From the NCBI GenBank assembly GCA_029857975.1, contig JAOUFX010000079.1, positions 1 to 8,699 on the forward strand: a DNA stretch of 8,699 bases, written 5' to 3'. The DNA comes from Deltaproteobacteria bacterium. Lineage in GTDB: Bacteria; Desulfobacterota; SM23-61. Under the pieces are notes generated by a model. The model did no database searches, was not told where the DNA came from, and saw only the letters and a program-made list of their open reading frames with translations. Below are positions 1 to 7,224 of the stretch, piece after piece (positions within the stretch are counted from its first letter, which is position 1; the number at the start of each line of letters is the position of its first letter). The position numbers and the translations under genes were made by a program.

Positions 1-828
1 AAGGGAGTGCACAATCCTTTTTATGCCTCAGAGCTGATCCAGGTAGCGGATCGAAATTTGGACCAATTCTTTCGGGTCATCGGACAATCCTCACCGGGTC
101 TGCCATCCCAAAGCCCGATCAAGGGGGGTTATTGCGCCCAGCTTTGTCATGCCAAGGCTGGGGTAAGGTTGCCCAAAGAAATTTCTTGGAAGGGAGAAAA
201 ACTGCCTCATGCCCGCCATGCCTTTGACTTGGGCCTGGGGTGCACGACCTGCCACTCGGCAGAGAAGCATAAAGAAATCAGGGTTACCAGGAAGGACTGT
301 ATGGCCTGCCATCACAGCCCAGAGAATACCCAATGTTCTCGTTGTCACCAAAATCCAACCGCTCTCTACCGTGCCCAAAATTTACCCGTAGATGCGCCAG
401 AAGCGCAAGCAAGCGTGAAGGCGGGTAAAGTAGAATGCGTAAATTGCCATGACCTTTCCAAAAAACAAACCCTGGAGAATATTGCCTCAGCCTGTACGCA
501 GTGCCATGACCAGGCTTACGCCGACCTGCTGAAAGGTTTAAAAGAAGAGATGCGAGAAGCCCAGAAAAAAACCAGGGATATCTTGGATAGAATCAGTAAA
601 AAAATGATCGACGCCAGAAAAGGGGATCGTGAAATCGATCAGGCTGCTCTGCTCCTCGAAAAGGGGAAAAAGGCCTATGAATTTGTGGCCAAGGCCAAAG
701 GAATTCACAACGTCGAACTTGCTGGGGTCATCCTGGAACAGGTTCAAAAAGATGCCCGGAAGGCCGAGGAATTATTGGCATCCCAAAATCAAACCGGGAA
801 AAGAGGGACCCGGGTGAAAGGCAGATAA
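1..828 (+). CDS. Multiheme c-type cytochrome, 5'-truncated by the window edge
   Basis: This is the C-terminal 275 residues of a probable periplasmic electron-transfer cytochrome. Numbering from the first codon in the window, five CxxCH heme sites start at Cys81, Cys100, Cys112, Cys146 and Cys165, and a variant C-x3-CH site covers Cys45-His50, giving up to six hemes. His70, His73 and His90 are candidate distal ligands. Residues about 177-230 are charged and probably form a coiled coil or long helices. The frame is open to the window edge. The GTG at position 7 is a poor start because it encodes the Val of a GVHNP motif; a similar GIHN motif recurs at His236, near the C-terminus. Such HN motifs often close a multiheme module and supply an axial His, so at least one more module and the signal peptide probably lie upstream. 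The gene ends with TAA and converges on the response regulator. The exact family and redox partner are not recognised; a link to the neighbouring operon is only possible. Confidence 0.88.
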   Translation, partial: KGVHNPFYASELIQVADRNLDQFFRVIGQSSPGLPSQSPIKGGYCAQLCHAKAGVRLPKEISWKGEKLPHARHAFDLGLGCTTCHSAEKHKEIRVTRKDCMACHHSPENTQCSRCHQNPTALYRAQNLPVDAPEAQASVKAGKVECVNCHDLSKKQTLENIASACTQCHDQAYADLLKGLKEEMREAQKKTRDILDRISKKMIDARKGDREIDQAALLLEKGKKAYEFVAKAKGIHNVELAGVILEQVQKDARKAEELLASQNQTGKRGTRVKGR

Positions 829-855
829 TTCCATGGCCATTACAGATTACTGCCT
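819..855. terminator. Possible hairpin between two convergent genes
   Basis: An imperfect inverted repeat lies at the junction of the two convergent genes. AGGCAG at 819-824 pairs with CTGCCT at 850-855, and TAAT at 826-829 pairs with ATTA at 846-849, leaving A825 bulged and a 16-base loop. The left arm contains the cytochrome stop codon. The position suits a shared terminator, but the stem is only moderately GC-rich. No T-run follows on the plus strand, and only three Ts follow on the minus strand. It is a weak candidate. No better terminator is visible in the 33-base intergenic gap. Confidence 0.25.
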
Positions 856-861
856 CTGCGA

Positions 862-2229
862 TTAACCCAACTGATAACGCTTGATTTTCGATATCAAGTT
901 GACCCGGGATATGCCTAGAATTTTAGCAGCCCGGCTTCTATTCCCGCCCGTTTTTTCGATAATTTTCCCGATGTATTCTTTTTCCAATTCCTGGAGGGTC
1001 TTCTCTTCCAGAGGAGGCGAGAAGCCTTTATAACTTTTGAAAACCTCCGAGAAATAAGAAGGAAGGGATGATTTGGTTAATTGGGGGGAAGTTTCGACGG
1101 AGACCATGTTATTGATGATATTCTCTAACTCCCGGATATTCCCAGGATAGTCATACTGTTGTAAAAGATTGAACACGGGGTCGGAAACCTCTCGAATCTG
1201 CTTCTTATTGATCTGGTTGTATTTTTCCAAGAAATGGTAAACCAGCAGAGGGATGTCTTCTTTATGTTCCCGTAAGGGGGGTAGGTATATGGAATTAATG
1301 TTCAACCGAAAGAAGAGGTCCTTTCTGAAATTTCCTTTCTTGATCTCCACCTGAAGGTCTTTGTTCGTAGCGGCGATGATGCGCACATCCACCTTCTGAT
1401 TTTGGGTCGAGCCCAGCCGAAAGTATTCTCCTTCTTGCAGCACCCGCAGCAGCTTCACCTGAATGGGAAGAGAAAGCTCTCCAATCTCATCTAAAAAGAG
1501 GGTACCCCGGTGGGCAGCTTCCAGGAAGCCCTTTTTGTCTGAATAGGCTCCCGAGAAAGAGCCCTTTATGTGGCCGAAAAATTCCGAGGCAAAGAGCTCG
1601 GTGGCAAAAATTCCGGCGTTGACGGCGATGAACTTTTGATTCTTTCGCGGGCTCACCGCATGGATGGCCCGGGCAATCAGCTCTTTCCCCGTGCCGCTCT
1701 CTCCCCAGATTAGAACGCTGGACTGGCTGTTGGCAATCCGCTCGACATAACGAAGGGTTTTGATGATCACGGGGCTGCGGGTGACGATATCCCGGAAGGC
1801 CTCCTTATTATTTAAATCTTCATATTTGAAATCTTTCCGCAATTCCTGAACCTGGTCCTTCAAAAGCATTCGCTCCAAGGCTCTCTCCAGGACCAGAAGC
1901 AAAAGGTCGTTGTTCACGGGCTTGGACAGATAATCATAGGCCCCCAATTTCATGGCCCTCACGGCCAGCTGCACATCCTCTACGCCGGTGAGGACGATGG
2001 TCTCCAAGTCCGGGTATTTCTCCCGGGCATATTGGAGAATGTCCAGGCCAGTCACTCCTGGCATGTCCATATCCAACAACAAGACATCGTATCTCCCTCG
2101 ATCCAATTCTTGAATAGCTTTTGTGCTATCTTCCAGAGTCTTGACTTCGTGTTTCCCGGTTTGCATCAGGAGGACAAACAGATAGCGCAGTACCCCTGGG
2201 TCGTCATCAATGGCCAGGATTCTGCCCAT
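862..2229 (-). CDS. Sigma-54-dependent response regulator, NtrC family
   Basis: This 455-residue cytoplasmic activator has the three standard NtrC-type parts and a normal family length. The receiver domain (about 1-120) has the acidic pocket Asp8-Asp10, phosphoacceptor Asp53, Thr81 and Lys103. The AAA+ domain (about 145-380) has Walker A GESGTGKE at 176-183, Walker B ending in Asp247-Glu248, and an arginine-finger region near Arg302-Arg308. The sigma-54-contacting GAFTGA loop reads GSFSGA at 223-228. A Fis-type helix-turn-helix fills the C-terminus (about 410-455). When phosphorylated it should hydrolyse ATP to open sigma-54 RNA polymerase complexes at enhancer-controlled promoters. The start is supported by GAGGAAG four bases upstream. 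It lies 9 bases after the kinase gene, so that kinase is almost certainly its partner. Its targets are unknown; the upstream redox genes are the natural candidates. The closest subgroup (NtrC, AtoC, ZraR or HydG-like) cannot be decided by eye. Confidence 0.95.
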   Translation of the reverse strand: MGRILAIDDDPGVLRYLFVLLMQTGKHEVKTLEDSTKAIQELDRGRYDVLLLDMDMPGVTGLDILQYAREKYPDLETIVLTGVEDVQLAVRAMKLGAYDYLSKPVNNDLLLLVLERALERMLLKDQVQELRKDFKYEDLNNKEAFRDIVTRSPVIIKTLRYVERIANSQSSVLIWGESGTGKELIARAIHAVSPRKNQKFIAVNAGIFATELFASEFFGHIKGSFSGAYSDKKGFLEAAHRGTLFLDEIGELSLPIQVKLLRVLQEGEYFRLGSTQNQKVDVRIIAATNKDLQVEIKKGNFRKDLFFRLNINSIYLPPLREHKEDIPLLVYHFLEKYNQINKKQIREVSDPVFNLLQQYDYPGNIRELENIINNMVSVETSPQLTKSSLPSYFSEVFKSYKGFSPPLEEKTLQELEKEYIGKIIEKTGGNRSRAAKILGISRVNLISKIKRYQLG

Positions 2230-2233
2230 GTTA

Positions 2234-2240
2234 CTTCCTC
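2234..2240 (-). promoter_or_regulatory. Shine-Dalgarno site of the response regulator
   Basis: GAGGAAG on the minus strand stands four bases before the ATG at 2229 and overlaps the TGA stop codon of the kinase gene (2239-2241). The overlap suggests that translation of the kinase and the regulator is coupled. Confidence 0.7.
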
Positions 2241-3426
2241 AAGATTCCACTGGTAAGCGGAGGGTAAAGGTGCTCCCCTTGCCGACCTCGCTCTTCAAGT
2301 CGATCCTGCCGTTGTGTTCGCCGATGATCTCGGCCACGATCGAGAGGCCCAGCCCGGTACCTTCTTTCTTGGTTGTGAAAAAGGGATTGAAAATTTGCGA
2401 TTTGGCGAATTCTCCCATGCCGCATCCGTCATCGCAGATGCTCAGGCAAACGCAGTTATCTTTGGGCTCGAATTGGGTCTTGACCCAGATATTTCCTTTC
2501 TCTTTCTTGATCGCTTGCCAGGCATTGATCATCAAATTCACAAAAGCCTGAATCAATTTGTCCCTGTTGCCTTTCACGCCAGGAAGGTCTTCCTGCAGGT
2601 CGGTATGAATCACAGCCATTCGTTTCATCGTATTGTAGACCAGGCGCATTCCCTCGTTGACCACGTCGTTCAGATCCACTCTTTCGCTGAGCAACCCTTC
2701 GGGCCTGCGGGTGAAGCTCTTCAGGCTTCCCAGGATGTTCTGAATGCGGCTACAGCCTTGGATCATGTCGTCGAGCATCAAAGTGACATTTTCTTTGAAA
2801 AGAGAATAATCCAGGCGAGCCACCTGAAAACCAGGGTTTTGGCGGACGTGCTCGTCCAATATCGGAAAGATGGCCTTGAAGGCCTCCCTGATGATGGGAA
2901 TATTCCCGCAAATATAGGCGTTGGGGTTGTTGATCTCGTGGACGATACCGGAAACCAGCAACCCCAGCGAAGAGAGCTTGTCGGCATGGAATAGCTGTTG
3001 CTCCCTCGCTTTTTCCCTGGTGATGGGGCGGCTGACTTCGATCACTCCCTCGACCTCCCCCTGCAAGTTTAGGAGGGGACGGGTTTGAATGCGGTAATAT
3101 TCATTCCGGATGACCTTTTCGACCGAGATGCTCTTCTTCTCCTGAATCGTTCGCAGCACTGGACAATCTTCGCAAATCCCCGGAACACCGAAAAAAAACT
3201 CGTGACATTTTTTGTCCCGAAAATTTACCTGGCGATTGATCATCTTGATGTTCAGGTCTTTGTCGAAAACGATTACGATTTCGTTGATCGTCTGGAGGAT
3301 GGCCTGCAACATGTTCCTGCTTTTGTTCAACTGCTCTTCCATCTCAGAGAGTTCTTTCCGGTTCTTCTCCAACTGAGCTTCCAGCGGTTCGATATAATCC
3401 ATTTTCGTCTGTGAGGTGGCCTCCAT
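2239..3426 (-). CDS. Soluble PAS-domain sensor histidine kinase
   Basis: This is a 395-residue kinase with no transmembrane segment, so it should sense a cytoplasmic signal. Residues about 10-40 form a charged coiled coil. A PAS domain follows (about 40-135) and carries Cys74, Cys85 and Cys88 in a C-x10-C-x2-C-P arrangement that could hold a metal or Fe-S centre or react to redox state; this is inference. The H-box has phosphoacceptor His163 followed by EINNP. The ATPase domain has an N-box around Asn297/Asn301, the G1 motif DDGCGMG at 332-338 and the G2 motif GTGLGL at 356-361. A further Cys cluster (Cys325, Cys327, Cys331, Cys335) lies in or next to the G1 strand. The ATG at 3426 is chosen because GGGAGGG precedes it at a 7-base spacing; the next ATG, at 3402, has no such site. 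It probably phosphorylates the sigma-54 activator encoded 9 bases downstream, and it follows the large oxidoreductase by 45 bases. Confidence 0.94.
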   Translation of the reverse strand: MEATSQTKMDYIEPLEAQLEKNRKELSEMEEQLNKSRNMLQAILQTINEIVIVFDKDLNIKMINRQVNFRDKKCHEFFFGVPGICEDCPVLRTIQEKKSISVEKVIRNEYYRIQTRPLLNLQGEVEGVIEVSRPITREKAREQQLFHADKLSSLGLLVSGIVHEINNPNAYICGNIPIIREAFKAIFPILDEHVRQNPGFQVARLDYSLFKENVTLMLDDMIQGCSRIQNILGSLKSFTRRPEGLLSERVDLNDVVNEGMRLVYNTMKRMAVIHTDLQEDLPGVKGNRDKLIQAFVNLMINAWQAIKKEKGNIWVKTQFEPKDNCVCLSICDDGCGMGEFAKSQIFNPFFTTKKEGTGLGLSIVAEIIGEHNGRIDLKSEVGKGSTFTLRLPVES

Positions 3427-3433
3427 ATTTTAT

Positions 3434-3440
3434 CCCTCCC
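3434..3440 (-). promoter_or_regulatory. Shine-Dalgarno site of the histidine kinase
   Basis: GGGAGGG on the minus strand lies seven bases before the ATG at 3426. It supports this start over the in-frame ATG eight codons further in. Confidence 0.65.
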
Positions 3441-3471
3441 CTCTGCCGGCCAAGACCGGAGCGCTGGGACT

Positions 3472-6400
3472 TTAAAGAATTAGTTTCTTCTGCCTGAGTA
3501 CCTCCACCCGTTCACAAAGGGAGCAGAATGAGGACGGTAGAACCGGAGATACAGCCATAGAAGGAGGAATGTTGCCAAATCGGGCTTTCCTGTGGGAAAA
3601 AGGAAATGAATCCTTCACCGGCCATCGATTGCCCTGGCCTAAAATCTCTTCGAGAATTTCTTCAGAAGAGCAGTAGGGCCAAGGGTGCCCCATCTTCTCA
3701 GCTAATCGACAGACCACTTGCCAGTTTTCCATGCCACTCTTGGCTTGGAAAATCCTGGAAAACCTTTGCAGACGCCCTTCGAAGTTCGTATAACTCCCCG
3801 AGGTCTCTAAAGCCGTGGAAGCCGGGAGAAAAACATCGCTGGCCAACGCCGTCTCAGTGGAAAAAAAATCTTGCACGATCAGCAATTGGCAAGAATCGAA
3901 GTATTTCCTCATATTTAAATCTTTTAGAGGGTTTTCCCCAAAGATCAGGCAAGCCTTGACCTCACCGTTTTCCATCCTGGGGAGAAGGGTTCCACTTTTC
4001 CCAGGTTCTCTCGGGTGGACAGAGTTCCCATCCTCCCCGATCCCCATGTCCAAGAGCCCCTGGGAGTTACAATGGTCTCTGAGCAGAAGGAGGCCATTGG
4101 CGACCCGGCCCACCTTCCCCGTGAGCAAAAGGAGGTTGGCAAGGGCTGGGAGATCATTCTCGGATTTATCCGCAGGGGAATCAATGTTGTAGACTGCCAA
4201 AACATTGGCCTGCGGCTGGGAGAGGATTTCCGCGCAGCGGTGGATCTTTCCCAGGCTCACCCCACTGGCGTTGCTAACCTCTTCCAAGGAGGTTTTTTCC
4301 AACGTATGCTTCAGCTCAGAAAAACCAACGGTATGCCTATCGATAAAAGCCTCGTTCTGCCTTCCCCTTCCCAGGATTGCTTTCATGATCCCATGGAGTA
4401 AAACGGCGGCGCTCCCTTTTCGGGCATCCAGCCAGAGGTGCGCTTGACGGGCCATCTCCGTGCCCCGAGAGTGAACAACGATCAGGGAAGCTCCTCCTTT
4501 CACGGCCCGCCGGATGGCGAAACCCAGGACAGGATGTTCCTCTAAAGGATCAGAATTGACTGTCAAGATGACATCGGCCTGGGAGAGCTCGGCCATGGTA
4601 TTGGTGGAAGAGGTCCTCCCGAAATTTTCGTCGAGGGCGTGCAGAGCTTCTGAGCGCAGGCAATGGGAGAAGCTGTCAATAGGAAGGGTCTCCAATACCT
4701 CCCGCCCCAACTTACGGACGAGAAAGAGCTCCTCATTGGACATTTGGGGGGAGGCTAAAAGGGCAATGGCCTGGGGGCCGTATTTTTTTTTAATCCCCTT
4801 AAGGCCTTCGGCCACGAAATCAAGGGCCTCTTCCCAGGAAACCTCCGCGAAGGCTCTCCCTCGCCTGATCTTGGGGCGGATATCGCGTCGAGGCTGGAAC
4901 TGGGAAAAAGCACCGAACTTCCCTTTGAAACACAGGGTGCCGTCGTTTGGCCCTCCGGCAGCGCTGGCTATGAAGAATAAATCTCCGTTGAGGTATTTGA
5001 TCTTCAAATTACAGCCTACGGAACAGTAATGGCAGATAGAGGTTCTTTCTTCCGTTGGCCAGGGTCCCTTTCGAGGATAGGGTAGCTTTTCGCTGAGGGC
5101 TCCCGTCGGGCAGGCGGAAAGGCAATTTCCGCAAGCGATGCAATTAGTGGCCAGCAGGGGCTTCTCCATGGAAGGTCTGACGATGGTCTGAAATCCCCGA
5201 TAGACGAACCCCAAAGCTGCGACTTCTAAAATCTCCTCGCAGGTCCTGACGCATCGGCCACAGCGGATGCACTTGTTAGGATCATAAAGGATAAAGGGAT
5301 GGCGGTCATCGATTTTGTATTTATTGACCGCTCCCAGGTAGGGGAGATGGGTAATTTGATATTCCATGGCATATTTTCTAAGGAGGCAATCGTAAATCGA
5401 ATCGCAGCCACACTCAAGGCAGCGCGAGGATTCGGCCTTAGTCTGATCTTCTTGCAGCCCCCTCTCTACTTCCTGAAAGTTATCCCGGCGCTCCCTCACC
5501 GGAAGGGTGGCTACTGCCTCTCGGGGTTTGGGGCGAAAGGTGGAGAATTCAGCTTCGGGGAACTCCCCAAAAGAGTCCTTCTGGCTGTTAAATTCACTGG
5601 CGTTGAAGGAGACGGGTTTAAGGCTCTGGTTTAAATGGCGATGGATGCTAAGAGCCGCTTTTTTACCTTGGGCGATGGCCTCGACGGCCGTGGCTGGTCC
5701 CAGGACCACATCCCCTCCGGCAAATACGCCAGGGTGCGAGGTTTCCATGGTAGCAGAATTCACAGCAATTGCTCCTCTCCTCGTGACCTCGAACTTGATC
5801 ATTTTTTCCTTTTTATCTTCGAGGCCCGTCAGGTCTATATCCTGGCCGATGGCCGAAATCACATGATTACAGGAGAGGAGGTATTCCGACCCCTTGATCG
5901 GGATCGGCTTTCTTCGTCCGCTTTCATCCGCTTCGCCCAGGGACATTCGCATGCACTCCAGAGCGGCGAGGCGATTATTTCTGATTATAACTTTCCTTGG
6001 CGCGGAAAGAAAGATGAAATTTACCCCCTCCTCTTCAGCGGCTTTCACCTCTGTGGAATGGGCGGGCATCTCCGCCAACGTCCTCCGGTAGAGGAGGGTC
6101 ACTTCGTCGGCCCCCAACCGTAAAGCCGTTCGGGCAGCATCGATCGCCGTGTTCCCTCCCCCCACCACGGTCACTCTGCCTTTGAGAGTGGGCCCTCCGT
6201 TTAATTGCATGCTGCGTAAAAAGTCCACTCCGGGAAGTACGCCGGGAACTCCTTCTCCTTCGATTCCCATCGGCGTGGCTTTATGGGCTCCCATCCCTAA
6301 AAAGATCGCTTGGTAGCCATCCTGGAAGAGGTCGGGTAGGCTAAAATCCGTGCCCAGCCGGAGGTTGGATCGGGTTTCGATTCCCAGGTTTAGCAGCCAT

Positions 6401-7152
6401 CGAATCTCCTGATCCAGAATTCTCTTGGGCAGACGATACTCGGGGATTCCGTACCTTAACATCCCCCCCAGTTGGGGGAGAGCTTCGAAGATCGTCGCTG
6501 AATAACCATCCCGCCGTAAAAAATAGGCGCAGGAAAGACCGGAAGGCCCCCCTCCGACTACAGCCACGCGCTTTCCGTTTCGAGGTTTCAGCTCAGGGAT
6601 GTACGGATTGGCCAAATCCCAATCGGCCACGTAGCGCTTCAGGTCATTAATGCCAAGGGCCTCATCTACCCTTCCCCTGCGGCAGGCCACTTCGCATTTT
6701 CTGACGCAAACCCGGCCACATACCAAGGGAAGGGGGTTGGCCTCTTTAATGAGGCGGATCGCCTCCGAGTATTGGCCCAGATGAATCAGAGAGACATACC
6801 CTTGAACATCCACCCCCGCCGGGCAGTTTAACCGGCAGGGGCCAAGGCAGTCGGCATAATGGTCAGAGAGGATCAACTCTAAGCAGGCTTTCCGGGCCTG
6901 GCGAATCTTCTCGCTTTTCGTCTGGACCACCATCCCGGCTTCCACGCGGGTGCTGCAGGAGGGGATCAGGGTTTTCCGTCCCTCCACTTCCACCACGCAA
7001 AGATAGCATGCCCCATAGGGTGGCAGCTTGGGGTCGTAACAGAGAGTGGGAATTTCGTCCAAGTGCTGTTCTTGGACCGCCTGCAAAAGGGTCTGCTGCG
7101 GGTCGGCATAAACTTCCTGACCGTTGATGATCAATTTAATTTTCTCCATCAT
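3472..7152 (-). CDS. Fused 2Fe-2S / GltD-like FAD / ferredoxin / NuoG-FdhA-like oxidoreductase
   Basis: This 1226-residue cytoplasmic protein joins several electron-transfer modules. (1) A [2Fe-2S] domain with Cys38, 49, 52 and 66. (2) A GltD/NfnB-like module: Fe-S cysteines 102, 106, 110 and 145, 149, 153, 157; FAD motif GGGPSG at 200-205; NAD(P)H motif GGGNTA at 331-336 followed by Tyr-Arg-Arg at 355-357, as in NADPH users; second FAD motif FAGGD at 477-481. (3) A small Cys motif at 578, 581, 583 and 589. (4) Two [4Fe-4S] sites (628-638 and 671-681). (5) A formate dehydrogenase/NuoG-like domain from about 700, with cluster Cys707, 710, 714 and 741. Lys743 and Arg1025 match formate dehydrogenase active-site residues, but the catalytic Cys/Sec-His pair is not at its expected place (about 825-833). 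The C-terminal pterin-dinucleotide-binding domain is absent; a CSLC tail (1210-1213) follows instead. The start is set by a ribosome site before 7152; an ATG at 7185 would add 11 residues. The partner is probably the NuoF-like protein. Many annotation pipelines would call it a formate dehydrogenase alpha subunit or glutamate synthase beta; neither name fits fully. Confidence 0.93.
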   Translation of the reverse strand: MMEKIKLIINGQEVYADPQQTLLQAVQEQHLDEIPTLCYDPKLPPYGACYLCVVEVEGRKTLIPSCSTRVEAGMVVQTKSEKIRQARKACLELILSDHYADCLGPCRLNCPAGVDVQGYVSLIHLGQYSEAIRLIKEANPLPLVCGRVCVRKCEVACRRGRVDEALGINDLKRYVADWDLANPYIPELKPRNGKRVAVVGGGPSGLSCAYFLRRDGYSATIFEALPQLGGMLRYGIPEYRLPKRILDQEIRWLLNLGIETRSNLRLGTDFSLPDLFQDGYQAIFLGMGAHKATPMGIEGEGVPGVLPGVDFLRSMQLNGGPTLKGRVTVVGGGNTAIDAARTALRLGADEVTLLYRRTLAEMPAHSTEVKAAEEEGVNFIFLSAPRKVIIRNNRLAALECMRMSLGEADESGRRKPIPIKGSEYLLSCNHVISAIGQDIDLTGLEDKKEKMIKFEVTRRGAIAVNSATMETSHPGVFAGGDVVLGPATAVEAIAQGKKAALSIHRHLNQSLKPVSFNASEFNSQKDSFGEFPEAEFSTFRPKPREAVATLPVRERRDNFQEVERGLQEDQTKAESSRCLECGCDSIYDCLLRKYAMEYQITHLPYLGAVNKYKIDDRHPFILYDPNKCIRCGRCVRTCEEILEVAALGFVYRGFQTIVRPSMEKPLLATNCIACGNCLSACPTGALSEKLPYPRKGPWPTEERTSICHYCSVGCNLKIKYLNGDLFFIASAAGGPNDGTLCFKGKFGAFSQFQPRRDIRPKIRRGRAFAEVSWEEALDFVAEGLKGIKKKYGPQAIALLASPQMSNEELFLVRKLGREVLETLPIDSFSHCLRSEALHALDENFGRTSSTNTMAELSQADVILTVNSDPLEEHPVLGFAIRRAVKGGASLIVVHSRGTEMARQAHLWLDARKGSAAVLLHGIMKAILGRGRQNEAFIDRHTVGFSELKHTLEKTSLEEVSNASGVSLGKIHRCAEILSQPQANVLAVYNIDSPADKSENDLPALANLLLLTGKVGRVANGLLLLRDHCNSQGLLDMGIGEDGNSVHPREPGKSGTLLPRMENGEVKACLIFGENPLKDLNMRKYFDSCQLLIVQDFFSTETALASDVFLPASTALETSGSYTNFEGRLQRFSRIFQAKSGMENWQVVCRLAEKMGHPWPYCSSEEILEEILGQGNRWPVKDSFPFSHRKARFGNIPPSMAVSPVLPSSFCSLCERVEVLRQKKLIL

Positions 7153-7154
7153 CC

Positions 7155-7162
7155 CCTTCTCC
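7155..7162 (-). promoter_or_regulatory. Shine-Dalgarno site that sets the fusion gene start
   Basis: GGAGAAGG on the minus strand precedes two adjacent ATG codons (7152 and 7149). The upstream in-frame ATGs at 7185 and 7164 lack a well-spaced site. Starting here also places the [2Fe-2S] domain at the extreme N-terminus, as in NuoG and HydA relatives. The choice between 7152 and 7149 cannot be made from sequence. Confidence 0.6.
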
Positions 7163-7224
7163 ATCTTTAAGGTTTTCTCTGCCATTCCCAGCCCATGAGC
7201 GTATATAGCTTGGGTTATTGATGA

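Noticed and set aside
7..9. GTG as the start codon of the cytochrome
   Set aside because: The frame continues to the window edge and the GTG encodes the Val of a GVHNP motif. No signal peptide follows, although a c-type cytochrome needs one.
2314..2994. Long plus-strand open frame of 226 codons opposite the histidine kinase
   Set aside because: It is antisense to a kinase with clear H, N, G1 and G2 motifs. Its own translation shows no recognisable domain and it has no convincing ribosome site.
3427..3471. Sigma-54 promoter in the gap before the kinase gene
   Set aside because: A TGGC-like element is present on the minus strand, but no GC element follows at the required spacing. The gap is mostly used by the ribosome site.
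3472..3474. Premature stop or frameshift at the end of the fusion gene
   Set aside because: Only 45 bases remain before the kinase start, and they do not encode the missing domain, so the short C-terminus is real in this sequence.
5635..6123. Plus-strand open frame of 162 codons opposite the fusion gene
   Set aside because: It lies entirely over the well-conserved FAD/NAD(P)H module on the other strand. It is explained by the codon bias of that gene.
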